64,000 nucleotides of DNA, from contig SSNU01000208.1 in NCBI GenBank assembly GCA_012064415.1, positions 1,063,057 to 1,127,056 on the forward strand, in the 5' to 3' direction. Shown here piece by piece: positions 38,323-50,939 of the stretch. The notes beneath the pieces are model-generated. The model was not told the DNA's origin. It worked only from the letters and a program-made list of their open reading frames with translations, and made no database searches. A program made the position numbers and the translations under genes. Source of the DNA: Gyrodactylus bullatarudis (Eukaryota > Platyhelminthes > Monogenea > Gyrodactylidea > Gyrodactylidae). The number at the start of each line of letters is the position of its first letter. The first letter of the stretch is position 1.

Positions 38323-41035
38323 TTAGTTTATTATAGGCTTTTCTTCTTTGCGCATTCCCTGGAGGGCTGTGCCAGTCTTGACCATCGCATCAGGATGATT
38401 AGCCAAGGCTGCGGGACATGTACTAACTGGAGACGAGAGGAGCATTTGCTTCAGGTCATAATAGACGGGTGAATCGTCTTTTGTTAGGAAGGTTATTGCC
38501 ATACCAGATTTGCCAGCACGACCAGTTCTACCAATACGATGTACGTAATCTTGAATGAAATAAAGAAATTATGCGATAAAAATGTTGAAATTTTTTATAA
38601 GGAATCGGGGAACTTACCATCAATATTCTTGGACATGTCATAATTGATGACAAGGGAAACGTCTTTGATATCGATACCACGACCAGCGACATCTGTAGCG
38701 ACGAGAATTTCACTCTCTCCCTGTTTCAGACTGGATAGGGCGTACTCTCTCAAATCTTGACCTTTGCCTCCATGGAGGGAGACAGCGTAGAAGCCCATCT
38801 TCTCCAAACTCTTGGCCAGCATATCGGCACCCTTCTTTTGATTGACAAAGATAATGACAGGTGGTTCAAATCCAGCATTGAGTATTTCCAGGAGTTTCTT
38901 TCGTTTCTCAGTTTCAGTAACAAGATGTACAGTTTGTTGAACTCTCTCAGTTGGCTTACCAACTGTGCCAATGTAAACAATGGCTGGACGACGAGTATAG
39001 CTCTTGGCCAATTTCTCCACAGCTGGAGGCATAGTAGCTGTGAACATGACAGTCTGTCGATACTTTAACTTGGTATCAAAGTTGGACAAAAGCTTCTCCG
39101 TGTCCTCAGCTTCTTCGTTATCTGGCTTCTGATTTGATACTGGAAGGAATGTGAGAATATTGGTGACATCAGCCTCGAAGCCCATGTCGATCATCTTGTC
39201 TGCTTCATCGAGGACGACATAGGAACATTGATTAAGGACCATATACCGATTTTCCAGGACATCATTCAATCTACCAGGTGTTCCGATTACAATTTCAGCA
39301 CCGAATCTAATCTTCATTGCTTGTTCTTCTTTGGAAAGACCACCAATAACAGCTACGGTTCTTATTCCAAGGGGCTTGCCGAATTTTATTGTCTCTTCTT
39401 CAATTTGCAGGGCTAATTCACGAGTTGGAGCCATAATTAAAGCGTAAGGACCTTGTTCAGCCTCTTCAGTACGAGTAATTTTGGGTAATTTCAAAATCCA
39501 CGTCAAAAGAGGAATAAGAAAGGCAGCTGTTTTACCCGAACCTGTCTCAGCAACACCGATTATATCACGATTGCTCAAGCCAATCGGTATTGCCTGACGT
39601 TGGATAGGGGTTGGATCCTTGTAGCCAACATCGTATATAATTTGCATAAGCTCATCTGGAATGGTTGACTCAGACCAGTCTCTAAGGGGTGGTGGAATAT
39701 TACCCCCTTTTGTGCTAATGTTGTAATCTTCCCTAAGGATTCTCCAGTCCCTATCAACCATCTCTTCAAGTTTCTTTTTAGTCCAATGACGATCATCGAA
39801 GCGATGCTTTGCTTCCCGTTTCTTTTGATCTTCTATACGTCTTTGTTCTAGTTCTTTTTGTTCTTCGGTTCGACGTTCTTCAAGCAGTTTCGAATAAAAT
39901 TTACCTGCATCCTTTTTTTGTTGCTACATTAGAAGGAATAGGAATACATTAATCAGAAAAAATTCAGTATTAAACTATGTAAAGTAATTTAACCTACTTT
40001 TATATCAATACCAGCAATATGACCTCGTCCAAAGAATTGAATTTGATGTTTTTCCTTGTACAGTGGGTTATAATCCTTGCTAGTATCTTCGCTAGCATCC
40101 CAATCAAAGACAAACTTTTTATCAGTATATTTCCTGCTACGCTTTTTAACTTGAATCTTTTGGCCAAGATATCTTGCTTTTATCTCCTGTTCCAGGCGTA
40201 ATTTATCTTCATTAACGTTATCCTCTTTCTTGGGAACATCTTTTTCTTTTTTAGATGAAGTCAAAGGCTCAACTCTCCTACCACCCCGAATGGATTCCCG
40301 ATAAGAATTGCGAGCTCGTTCGATATCATTATCAGGTGAGCGACGTCTACGATCTCTAGAGCCTAAAGATGAAAATTTAGTATTTTTGAAAATCCTTAAA
40401 GACAGATACATCTACATAGCAAGAATAGTAAGGGAATTGATAGGGAATAATAAACTTGATAAGAAGCATGGGCCTGCTCACTTTTAAATTTAGCTTTCTC
40501 AAGGAAGGAGATTTGTTTCTTTAGTTCATCATTAATTTTTTTCCTTTGAGCTTCAACTTCTTCTTGTCGCTTTTTCAGGGCAATCATTGCTCGTTCTTCT
40601 TTGCTGATAAACTTTGGCCTTTCTAATTCAGCCTCTTCAGCTTTCCTCTTTGCAATTAGTTCCTCCAGAGATATTGGAGTACGCGTAATTTTCTTGATTG
40701 GCTCATCATTCAAGTCAATTTCAATTACTTCATTATTCTTTTCTCGTGGAACTTTTGGCGATTTATTCTCATTCAATTTTAACTTTTTTGCAGGTGAAGT
40801 AACATCAGAACTATGAGAATCAATATGTAAAGACTAACTTGTCGTGTTTTCTCTTGTGCTTTTTCTTTTCTTTTTTCTGTTTCTTTTCCTTTTTAGTTTT
40901 TTTGTTGGATGCATCATCTTTTTCTCCATCAACTATCTCCTTAATCTCAGCAGTGTTATTTTCAAGAGGCTTCTCCGGTTCATCATTAGTAGTTTCAATT
41001 TCGCCTTCCTCTAGTTTATTGTCTGAAGAAGTCAT
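38323..41035 (-). CDS. DDX23: DDX23/Prp28 spliceosomal DEAD-box RNA helicase
   Basis: Five exons (40839-41035, 40482-40810, 39998-40362, 38618-39923 and 38323-38549) give 807 residues, close to human (820). Introns are 28, 119, 74 and 68 nt. The N-terminal about 290 residues are charged: an acidic start, a Lys-rich run, and a shortened form of the vertebrate RS region with [18 protein letters not shown] then leads into the core. Motifs: Q ([10 protein letters not shown]), I AETGSGKT at 422-429, Ia PTRELA, II DEAD at 536-539, III TAT at 592-594, [11 protein letters not shown] and [10 protein letters not shown] at 736-743. All catalytic residues are intact. Prp28 swaps U1 for U6 at the 5' splice site during spliceosome activation in the nucleus. 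The KNID|DYVHRIG block confirms the last junction. Confidence 0.95.
38327..38332 (-). terminator. AATAAA overlapping the end of DDX23 coding sequence
   Basis: The last codons (...ATA ATA AAC TAA) themselves contain AATAAA on the minus strand. I see no clearer signal in the 230 bp before Pitx, so the 3' UTR may be very short. A variant signal further on is possible. Confidence 0.4.
40811..40838 (-). other. 28-nt intron in DDX23
   Basis: Minus-strand intron from gttagt to ctcatag between the Lys-rich exon 1 and exon 2. Without its removal the exon 1 frame runs into a stop after a few codons. Confidence 0.7.
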
Positions 41036-41180
41036 AGAATTTTGCGTAAAAATTTAAAATTACACTTGAGTAGAACAACTACTCAGATATTTTTCTATTC
41101 TTAAAATTCATTTCACGAAATAATGTTACAACTATTTCAAATTTTCTTAAGGTAGAAATAGTGGATATGTCATCTCATCA
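41036..41180. promoter_or_regulatory. Shared DDX23 / unknown-gene bidirectional promoter
   Basis: 145 bp separate the start codons of DDX23 (41035, minus) and the unrecognised gene (41181, plus). This region should hold both transcription starts if the annotated ATGs are the first coding exons. Confidence 0.45.
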
Positions 41181-44100
41181 ATGAGAGTAATCAAAGCCAG
41201 CGATGGAAATGTACAGGACAGCTCCTTCAAAAGACGTTTGTCATTTTCCTTCTTGAATAGAGGACGGTCCACTGAGCAAAATTCAAGAAATTATAAGCAA
41301 CTTTCAGAAAATCAGATCAACAACCAATCCATTCCTAAAAGTTCTTGTATTAAAAATACAAGACACTTTCTCGATTTCACAGGGCCCGAACCAAAGCATT
41401 TTGATGATAATTCATACATTACAGATAGTCTTTCTTGTAACAAAAGAGATCGAAGGTCATACTCGATCTCTCGCAGTGCAAATATTCACAATAACTTTAC
41501 AGATTCAATAAATAAATCTCGCTGGTCATGCTTTCTAGAAGACTTTCAAAATCTCATCTCTACCAATGACAAGAGTAAAACTGTTTCAGAGAAACCTTCA
41601 AAAATCCGACCATCAATTCTGTGTTGTGAGAAGAAATTAGTGGATCCGAAAAATTGCTCATTTACACATGTCCAGGATAACTCGACAACTCCAACAACGA
41701 ACTATTCCTTTGACGACCTGGATTCCCCCTCAGCTGTGACTCCTACTCAGTGTGATAACAAATCAAAGATTTCTTCGTTCATTTGCTTACAGAACTTTCA
41801 ACACATTCCCCAAGATAATAAAAATGAACAAAACCAACTGATAGTGAATACATGTGATCCCAATTACGAGAATACCAATTATTTCCCCAATAAGAACAAT
41901 CTTTCAGTCAACAGTTTTACTTCATCCAATAGACCAAAATCAGCCAACTTTGATTCCGTTGATTTAACTTGTGAGTACTTTGATACTATTACGCTGTTAA
42001 ACATTTTCTATGAAATTATTTCCTCTCTCTATCTCTCTTATTCAAGACTCTAAATGAAAAAAGTTTAGACTCAAAAATATCACACATATTTCCCTAATTT
42101 TTTAAAAGTACTTGATCAAAGTCTTCATCTTCTTCAAGTGCAACATGATTATGAAATGGGTACTATTACATGTGTTTGTGGTATACAGCCCCCCTCTTTT
42201 TTTCAAAATCCATTACTATTCCACATTAGGATGTAATGCTACTTTTTAACGTAAACTTTTTTTTCTCAGTAGTAGTGAAAGGATATTTTGTCATTACAAT
42301 GTCTGTCAGGGATAAGTACCTTTAGTAAATTATTGGTTGATGATTGTAAATGGTATTTCTTCTACAGAATTTCTATTCACAGAGATTAGATGGAGCAAAA
42401 TGTAGATTAATTAAACTTTTGACTAGGCTTATCTTGGAAATCTATTCATCTCTCTATGCTTTTGTCTTGTAATCACTTATGTGTCTCTTGTATTATTTTG
42501 TTCTCATTCTATATTTAATAATTATTCTCTAAATCAATAATAATAGTTCTACAAGCATATTAAATACACTCTGTTTGCAGTAGTAATATTTTCCTGTTTT
42601 TCAATAAAAAGTATATTACATTTTATGATATACAGAATTTGGAGCAGATCTTGATTTAATAAAATTCTATATATAAATATATGAAATTGTACTCTTGATA
42701 GGTATTCTCTCTGAATGATTTCATGAATTAACAAAATTGTGAGATTAAAATCAAGTAAAATACAAAATTAACAGAAAATATTTTTGTCATTTGTCGATTC
42801 AGAGTTTTCTCTTCCGGTCTACTATTTTCAACATTCTCTTATATACGTATATATATATGGATATGTTGATCTATAAATTCTGATTTGACCATGATTTGTG
42901 TCAACTTGGTGAACTTGCTTTCGTCTAATTACTTTTGGTAATATCCACCTTAGTTTAGTGTGAAAACAACTCCTCATTGTAATAATCACTGCAATAATAA
43001 TAAAGGATTATGAAATGATGATATCATACATATACATAATAATATATGTACGAGTAATACTGTAGTACTGTATTGTATTGATGGATAAAAGAGTGAGCTT
43101 AAAGAGAGAGAAAGAGAGAAATTCTCTCAAGGAACAGGGATGTATATGAAAATATTGATGGATGCAAAGAGGGAAAAGAAGAGATGGATGGATGAATAGA
43201 GAATTGATTTTTTCCTTCTCATTTTCCCGTATTCCATCTTCCTCTTTATGTCTTTATATCTGTCGTTCAATGTTGTTTAGATGATCAAAATTTGAGAAAA
43301 TAGCCTAGAAATATACCCCTTCATCACAATTGTCAACAGTGTTTTTCCCCTCACCTTCAGGGGTGATTTTGTTTTCTTTCAATCTTTTTCCATCTTTTTT
43401 TTTGATTTAAAATATCTGGGAATTTGATTTTTTTTAAAAATGATTCATGAGAAAAGTTGAGGTATCTATGCTTCCTGTTTGTGATTCACTTTTATAATCA
43501 ACTCCTAGATTTATCATCAAAGAATGATTAGGCTTGATAAAATTATTATTGTTCTCAATTCGGTTGATAAAAATTCCTTTTATTCTTTTTTTTAGTATAA
43601 GTTCAACTAGACACAAAAGTCTCAAATGATTGATAACCTTGAGTGATTAGCAATACGCTCTTTAAAGTAAAATCTATTTCCAAAGTTTTGAGGGGAATAC
43701 TTTTTAGCAGGAAATCAATTTTAATATATTATTATCACCAGTAGTCGGTCAAAAATTAAAGAAATAGATGAAAATTCTTTTGAGAGATCATGTCTAAAGA
43801 TTTCAAATATACATTAGGCTGATCGATATGCTGTATACATATGTGTAATGGATTGATTCAGAGTTGGCTCAGTTGAAAGCACAAAATTGTGGTTATTTTT
43901 TAACTATCAAAATAAAAGTACAAATTTGAAACTAATCAAATGAAGCTTTCCAAAATTTGCCTGATGAGTACGATTCTGATTTTTGAGCCTTTCGACTGAG
44001 CATCTAAAATTCTCATCTCAGAGTTTCTACACCTTTGTAGTAATAATCTCCTGATAATCTCTACAGTTTTGTCTATTCAAAGAGACATCAAGAAGAGCAT

Positions 44101-47100
44101 TCTACGATACTTATTTGATAACTATGATAAATTATTTGTATTGTCAGAGAAAAAAACACAAGATTAATAATAAATTCCCCTCTTCTATATATAGGCTATG
44201 AACTACTTTATCATAGTAGTTTGTAGACATTTGAAATCTGTTTCAGATATTTTTTCTTTTCAGTCTTGGAAATAAGCCTACAGTAATATAGTTTTTTTGT
44301 TTCACATCCAGGGATAATTTTCATCAAAACAAGATTATTGCTTTTAGAGATCAAGAGGAGAAATATACAAAAGAAGAGAGGTGTTTTATATCTATGATGA
44401 TTCTTTCATTGAAAGTTTAGGATTTTTCATCTTGATAATAATTTATTCATCTGTGTGTTTGTCAGTATATTCTCCCTCGCTTCTCCTACACACTTGGTAG
44501 TTTTTAATCTTTTCTCATTCCCTGATATCTGGATATTTCCTCTTGTCTTTTTTGTTCTTTATTGTTTTCAAGTGATTTACGCCAAGCTATTACACCGTTG
44601 TATCAATAAAATTAATTTATTTTATCCATCCATGGCATAATGAAACTCTATAGAATCTAATTAGTTTTTTCTTCATAATTAATTACCTTGTACCCATTAA
44701 GGTTATTATCATTATTAAATTATAACTGCCATTTCACGAACGATTTTATTTTTTGGGAAAAACAACTTTCTTGGTAACTTTTAATCTCTTAATCTGTCTT
44801 GATTTTTTTAATTGATTCTCACATCCATAGCTTAAATAGACATTGTCTATTACCTGAGAAAAACATTAGATTGCATTTAGTGAATGGAATTCCTGCAGTT
44901 AAGAACTCAAAATTGATCCGGCACATTCAAATTACTGTTTGTTTTCCTACTCGAAAATTTAGACTATCTTAAAACTGGAAAATAAGTTTCAATGAACGGT
45001 TGCAGTTTGTCTCTCGAGTAATAGGAATTTCATTATCTCTCTTTCAACTTGAGGGCAATTTAAGCCAAAAATATTTACAACTCTTTTTAGTTTTTCTTAG
45101 CACCAATTTATTTTTAATCTTCAAACTATCTCTCTCTCTTGTATTGAATCTAGACTACAGGGCATCTTTTTTTGTGTATTCCTCTTTTATTTCCCACCCC
45201 CTTAACCTAAATTCGAATCAATCCCTCTCTCTCTCTGCTTTTGGATTCAATTTTGGATCTCTTTATTTTTTTAGGAAAATTTTGTGCGTAGTTCTTTTCA
45301 AGTTGAATTGAAAAAATACTTTCTTTCGAGAGGTTCGTATGCTTCTTTTCCCTTGAAATTAACTCAACCAGGGAATTAACCCACTTTCAATTCTAATATT
45401 TCTTTTCTTGTCTACTTTGTCAATTTAATGATCAATCTTTCCCTCATTCCTATTTTTGCGGGAAAATTCTTTTGATCTGTAAAATGTCAAGAGTAAGATG
45501 CTTAGAGGTCTGTGAATACAATATTCAATAGATTAAATAAAATTATTCAAATCAAACTCGATAAGTCTTAACCTTTATTCAAATTCAAAAATTATCTTTC
45601 CATTGATCGATAAGGAAGAATGACTAAGCCTCCCTTTCTTTGTCCCTAAAAGGAATTTTTATCAAGGGTAAGAAAGTATCCTTCTAGCAAGAGTATCCTT
45701 ATTGTTGCTAATCCCTACCATATCTACACATCCTTTCTGCATTTCTGTTACATTCTGAAAATATTTACCTAAACAATATCATTATATCGTTATGCAACTG
45801 GCCTTTTTGTAATCAGATGCGAGATGTACTGACCCAGATCTGCCATGTTATATCCTGTATGTATCTAGTAGAAAGATCAAATTGCAATATGATATTATGT
45901 AGTATTGGTAATTAAACTTGATTACCATTATTATCATTATTTGTTGAGGTAGGTGTACATTACAATGGATCACTAACACATTTTCTCGAAACGGGATACA
46001 TTTTCATGAGGTTGGTTTTTCTTTCTCCACAATCAATAAGGAGAATGATTCATCCTCTTCCACTGACTAAATTAACAATACAATACAATCTATTATGTAT
46101 ACGTTTGATAGATGATAGTAGCTCTAGTAGTAAGTGGAACATAAAATGTGGTGAGTATAGTTCCAATCTATACTCTCCCAAATAACTCTGGGAATGAAAT
46201 AATACCTCTGAGATAAAGTCGACTAATGGAAATTACATTTCATTTATGATCGAATATGATGAATCATTCAGCTTTCTCCTATGAGAAATTTCACAGACCT
46301 CATCCAACCAATCCCACATTTGAAAAACACACGACAAATTTCAAAACTATTCCACTATTTGAGTTCAAAGTTTCGAATTTTGGAAAAACCTCTTTATTTT
46401 CTGCCAGATAGCTCTCAAACTATCGATATGGTAATAGTCTCATGATAAAATAATATTTTTCAAGTTGTTTATTTGAAATAAGTAAAAATTTGTTACACTT
46501 GATAATATAATAAATCAATTGAGTTCATCCTCGATATAAAATCGTATAATAATTAATAATTATAATTACATGTATTTTGTACATATATATATATTCTATT
46601 AAATTTTATTGATTACCCTTATTTCAATGAAAACTACGTGGGAGATTCTTGTTTACCTTGGCATGACTCTCTCTTTCTGTTTTTTTCTCGAGTTATATTT
46701 GTCATGTGAATTAATTAATTTGAGATGAAGCTTTCTAAACCTCTTCTCAAACACACATGAATTCCATCATGATGATTTGAAGAAGGGCTTGCTTCAAAAG
46801 AGGCGTAGAGTTTAAATTGATTTTTTAGAAAAAAATGAGAATAATCTAGGTTCTCCATGTGTAATTCTATTTCGAATATGCGAATCTGTCGAAGGAAAGG
46901 ATAGCTTTGTAATTTCTGAGAGGATGAAACATGAAATTTCCTCTCTTTTCTGTGTGTGTGTACCATCCCTCTTGTTAAATGTGAACTTTTCAAAATGTCA
47001 TCTTTTACCTATCTCATCCTCTCTATTCGTGTTTGTGTGTCTGTAACCGTCCTGCCCTACTACTAATGTACCTCGATTCGACGTTTATATGTAGAAAGTG

Positions 47101-50100
47101 AAAAGAAAAGGAAACGAATAAAAAAAACATTCCCTGAAAAACGTATTGAAACTAGAGAAAAGGGGATAAAGTTAACGAGAAGAAGAAAAAGAACACAGAT
47201 TAGGCAGAGAGATGTGAATTTTCTGAGGTAAAAAAAATATCAAAACTTTTTGTCTCTCTACGTTGCATTCATCATTTTCCATCTCTCTCACTGGTTCAAC
47301 TTTTCGTTTATGGCCTAGCATTTGATTCTTCTTTTTCTTCTTCTCCACTTAGTAATTGATTTTTTCTCTTTCTATTCATATTCTTTTAAATTTATGCTTC
47401 AAATTCAGAAAAATGGAAGAAAAGAGACAAGACTATCTATATTTTTTCGTCTGGATAGTGTAAAAATTTCATTTCTCTCAAATATATTGAAACACACTTT
47501 CAGGTCATATTTTATTCTCTCTCTCTCTCTCTCTACTAATGAATAAATACGCCATCGAAAAGTGATTATTTTTTTTAGATCATGACTTCACAACATATCT
47601 GCAAAAGATAAACTCAAAATCTCATGATTAATCTGTATTAAGCTGCAGAAAAATGTTCCCCAACACAAATATTTTCAAAATTTATGTAGTCTTTATAAAG
47701 TGCACTTTAGTAGAAGGGGCTAGAAATACGAAAAAGAATGATCAAAACTTGGACAATATTAGCTTGAGTAGTTATAATCAGAGCAAATTGAGTCAACGGA
47801 GGAGAATTTCATAAATTTTGAAATTACTATCAGGAATTTAGACCAAGAACAGACTTTCTTCCAAAATGTTCTTGCATAAATAGAACCCCCAGGACTAAGA
47901 TATTTTGAAATTTGATATTTTACACTCAGATGATGAGCTAATATTCCAGAAAATTAAAATTACAGCAATACCCTTTCAATATATAGTCGTTGGATGTAAA
48001 AAGTAAATCTTTTGAACCAAGATCTAATTGGTAGATTTAAAATAGTTCTTTCACAAGATCAATTCAAGATAAATACGAGAGAATATCTCTAAATTCATTC
48101 TAGTAGTCAGTTGGAATGATGGAAAATAAATAAGAGTACTCACTTTTCTTCTCAAGTTCACATCTTGAAAGTATCATCAAGATTTATTTTATCCTCGAGT
48201 ATTTTCTATTTCGCTTTCTTATCTTGATTATTATTTTCAGATGGTATGAGAAATAACCAGAATCTGATTGACCAAGGATTCTACGAAGAAATCAGGGATG
48301 CTGGCAAGACTGCTCCGCCTCTACCACAGCACACAAGTCGACGACGCAATCAAAGAAACTATCCCAATGTGAGTATCTTCCCTATATATTTCCTCATAAC
48401 TTTTTATTGAAAATATAAAATTGAGGATCGGAATGCACACTCGATTAATCTTTTTAAAAACCAATAATTCTTCTCTGTCACAAAAAAGTGCTATAAAAGG
48501 TTTAGCATGCACCATCTTTCTTAATCAAAATGCACTCATTTCGTTTATACAAAGTTACACACTTTTTCATGCATTCTCAAAAATTTTTCAAGCGAAATGG
48601 AAACGTGATCCCCTCTATGTGTTTATGTTCACAAGGAGATAAATTAAATTGTTGTTGTCTTTCCCTTTTTTTCTATCACGATAAAAAAAGCTCCATCCTC
48701 TTACAACTAAACATGTTTATCATTAAAAAAGAAACAAGATTGCAATCCATTTTTACGGTTCTGTGGGTGTATTATGAAAAAAAATTAGGTTTCCACCTCT
48801 ATAATATATAATATAGAGGCTATGATTATTATTACAAGGTTGTTGAATTGAGATCATGTGGCCTTTATGCATGTCTCGCTATAGTACTACACTGGATTCT
48901 CCCACTTTCTCTCCCTCTTCCTATATATGCCATGTAATACGCTATTCCTTCAAGATCAACAATCTCTCTCTCTTATTCAGGCCAACAAAAGAAAGATGTC
49001 TGTTGTCTGTAGAAGAGAGTATTTCTATTACTAATAATACCATGTCTGCATACATGTTAACGTCAATTTGTTTTTTGTATTTTGAAAATATTTCTTTTCT
49101 CCATGGTTTATTCGGTATGATGCAGTGTATAAAATCTGTATTTTAGCATACACCCCCACTCAAACACAATCCTTCATTGCGATCCTGGAAATAATAATAA
49201 CCAGACACATTTATTTAAAAAAAAGCTAGCTCTCTTGAAATATATATTTTTTTGACGGATCCAATCGGCTAGAGGGCATATACATTTCCCTTCTCCTCTG
49301 TTTCTATGGTTAAAGCCTTTTAAAGAAAAGTTATTATTACCATTCTCTTTGGGTAGGAAGAGATGCCAATAAGTAAACCACTTTATCCTTTCTATCTTTA
49401 AAGTTTTTTATGTCTTTGTCAATTAATTAATTAGGGTTTATTATTTGTGTGATGGATGTATGTCTGCTTTAGCATCATCGCTTATTTAGTTCCATTAGTT
49501 TGCATTCCCCATTCCGATTATATAATACATAGTATCATTTTCTAATAAGAAAGTAAAACTTGTTGAGGTGAGGAATAGGGAAAAGGCGTTTACACAAAAG
49601 TCCACTTTCCCAATCAATTTACAATCCCCCTTGTAACCATGTTAGTGGTTATGAAAATGCTAGAGAAATTCTCTAGAATAAAGTCATAGAAAATAAATAG
49701 TGAAAGCCATAAAAGTGCTTCATCATTTAATAATAATGCACGCTCTTGCCTTATTCAATATAAAACTGTCAACAGTTGCTTTTGTTAATATCTCTCTCTT
49801 TGGTTGAATAGAACTGTCAGAATGGTGATCATAGTAGTAGGACAAGAGCCATTGCCGGTTATCCAAACAATCGACCCCTATCAGAACATTTGACAGGAAT
49901 CAGCTTCGATAATTTCGAAAGGTTTGTCACACTCCTTCAAAGAAGCTCTATTTTAACTCTTTATGTTTTTTCTGTAAAAAGGACCAATTCAAATACTATG
50001 AATGAATTTGCCCAATGTCCTCCTGAAATCAATAACAATCAATTCTCCAGAACTAATCCGAGCTATTGCAGTCAATTGCATAACGAAAGAAACTTTAATA

Positions 50101-50899
50101 GATGTACTAGTGAAGTTAGTTATATAGAGATTTTGACTTGTCGATAAGAATTTGAGTGTCTGTAACCCACAGAGCTAATTAGAGAAACTCTATTTGGAAT
50201 ATAAAAGAATGCTTAAGAATTTATGTTTTCAAGGTACCAGATTTCTCATCAAAGTATCGAAGTGATACTTCAGACTGGCTAGCAAAGATTTTGCCTTATA
50301 AACTAAATAACCACGGTTCAACATTCTCTATGAGTCCATCAGATTTCCATGATCCCAGCCAGATTACTGTTAAAGGTCCCACACGGAGGATACCTCGGCA
50401 GAGTTTAGCCCAGAGAAATATTATGACACAATCCATGATTGCTTACATCCCGGACGCTGAAGATGCTGTTATGCAAGGATCCTATATCGAGACACAATCA
50501 AAGCCTAATAACAGATTCTCAAGAACCATAAGTACTGATAGATATAGCTGCGTAAACGATACACGACCCTCTCTTCCGTCTTTAGCCCATCTTATGAGTA
50601 AGAATGAAAATGATCAATCTAAAAATAAGCATACTCCCCACCAGTTAAAAGAGCCGGCCAGTCCAGATTTTCTCCGGGATCAGAAAAGTTTTCTCATCGA
50701 TGTCGAATCTCGGGCAGATAGCCCTAGACTAGATCAGTACTATCGACTGTTTCATGTGAAAAATGGCTCGAATGCTTCACCCCAGACATTCTCGAGGCTG
50801 GTTGATAATGAGGACTATGATTGTAAGACATTGAGAAAGAGGGATTCTAACGCTTCGATAACCAAACGCCCATCAAGACCAACATTTGTTCGTACATGA
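41181..50899 (+). CDS. Unrecognised 608-residue Ser/Asn-rich protein
   Basis: Five exons keep one frame: 41181-41970, 48241-48368, 49812-49921, 49982-50114 and 50234-50899. All junctions have GT-AG ends and matching phases, and AATAAA lies at 50934-50939. The in-frame stop upstream of the ATG (about 41151) supports this start. I do not recognise a domain. There is no signal peptide or membrane segment. It is rich in Ser, Asn, Asp, Arg and Pro and looks largely disordered. Short basic or hydrophobic islands occur: FKRRLSFSFLNRGRS near the N-terminus, RSANIHNNF and SRWSCFLEDFQNLI, then GFYEEIRDAGKTAPPLPQ with a possible SH3-binding PPLP. SSKYRSDTSDWLAKILPYKL and DQYYRLFHV follow later. Intron 1 is 6.3 kb. 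A cytoplasmic or nuclear adaptor-like role is only a guess. Confidence 0.7.
41971..48240 (+). other. Large intron 1 of the unrecognised gene
   Basis: 6270 nt, gtgagt to tttcag. AT-rich, with TC tracts (about 43105-43120 as GA and 47515-47534 as TC). I see no additional exon or clear transposon. Confidence 0.6.
47515..47534. repeat. (TC)n microsatellite
   Basis: TC tract of about 20 nt inside the large intron. Confidence 0.85.
48369..49811 (+). other. Intron 2 of the unrecognised gene
   Basis: 1443 nt, gtgagt to gaatag. It contains several short open frames that fit no domain, and I see nothing else in it. Confidence 0.6.
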
Positions 50900-50933
50900 C
50901 ACAAAGATGAATATTTATGATATATACATATAG

Positions 50934-50939
50934 AATAAA
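50934..50939 (+). terminator. Poly(A) signal of the unrecognised gene
   Basis: AATAAA 34 nt after the TGA stop at 50897-50899. Confidence 0.7.

Noticed and set aside
38757..39068. 103-codon plus-strand frame
   Set aside because: It is antisense to the DDX23 helicase core.
48856..49146. 96-codon frame in intron 2 of the unknown gene
   Set aside because: No homology-like pattern, and no splice phase linking it to the neighbouring exons.
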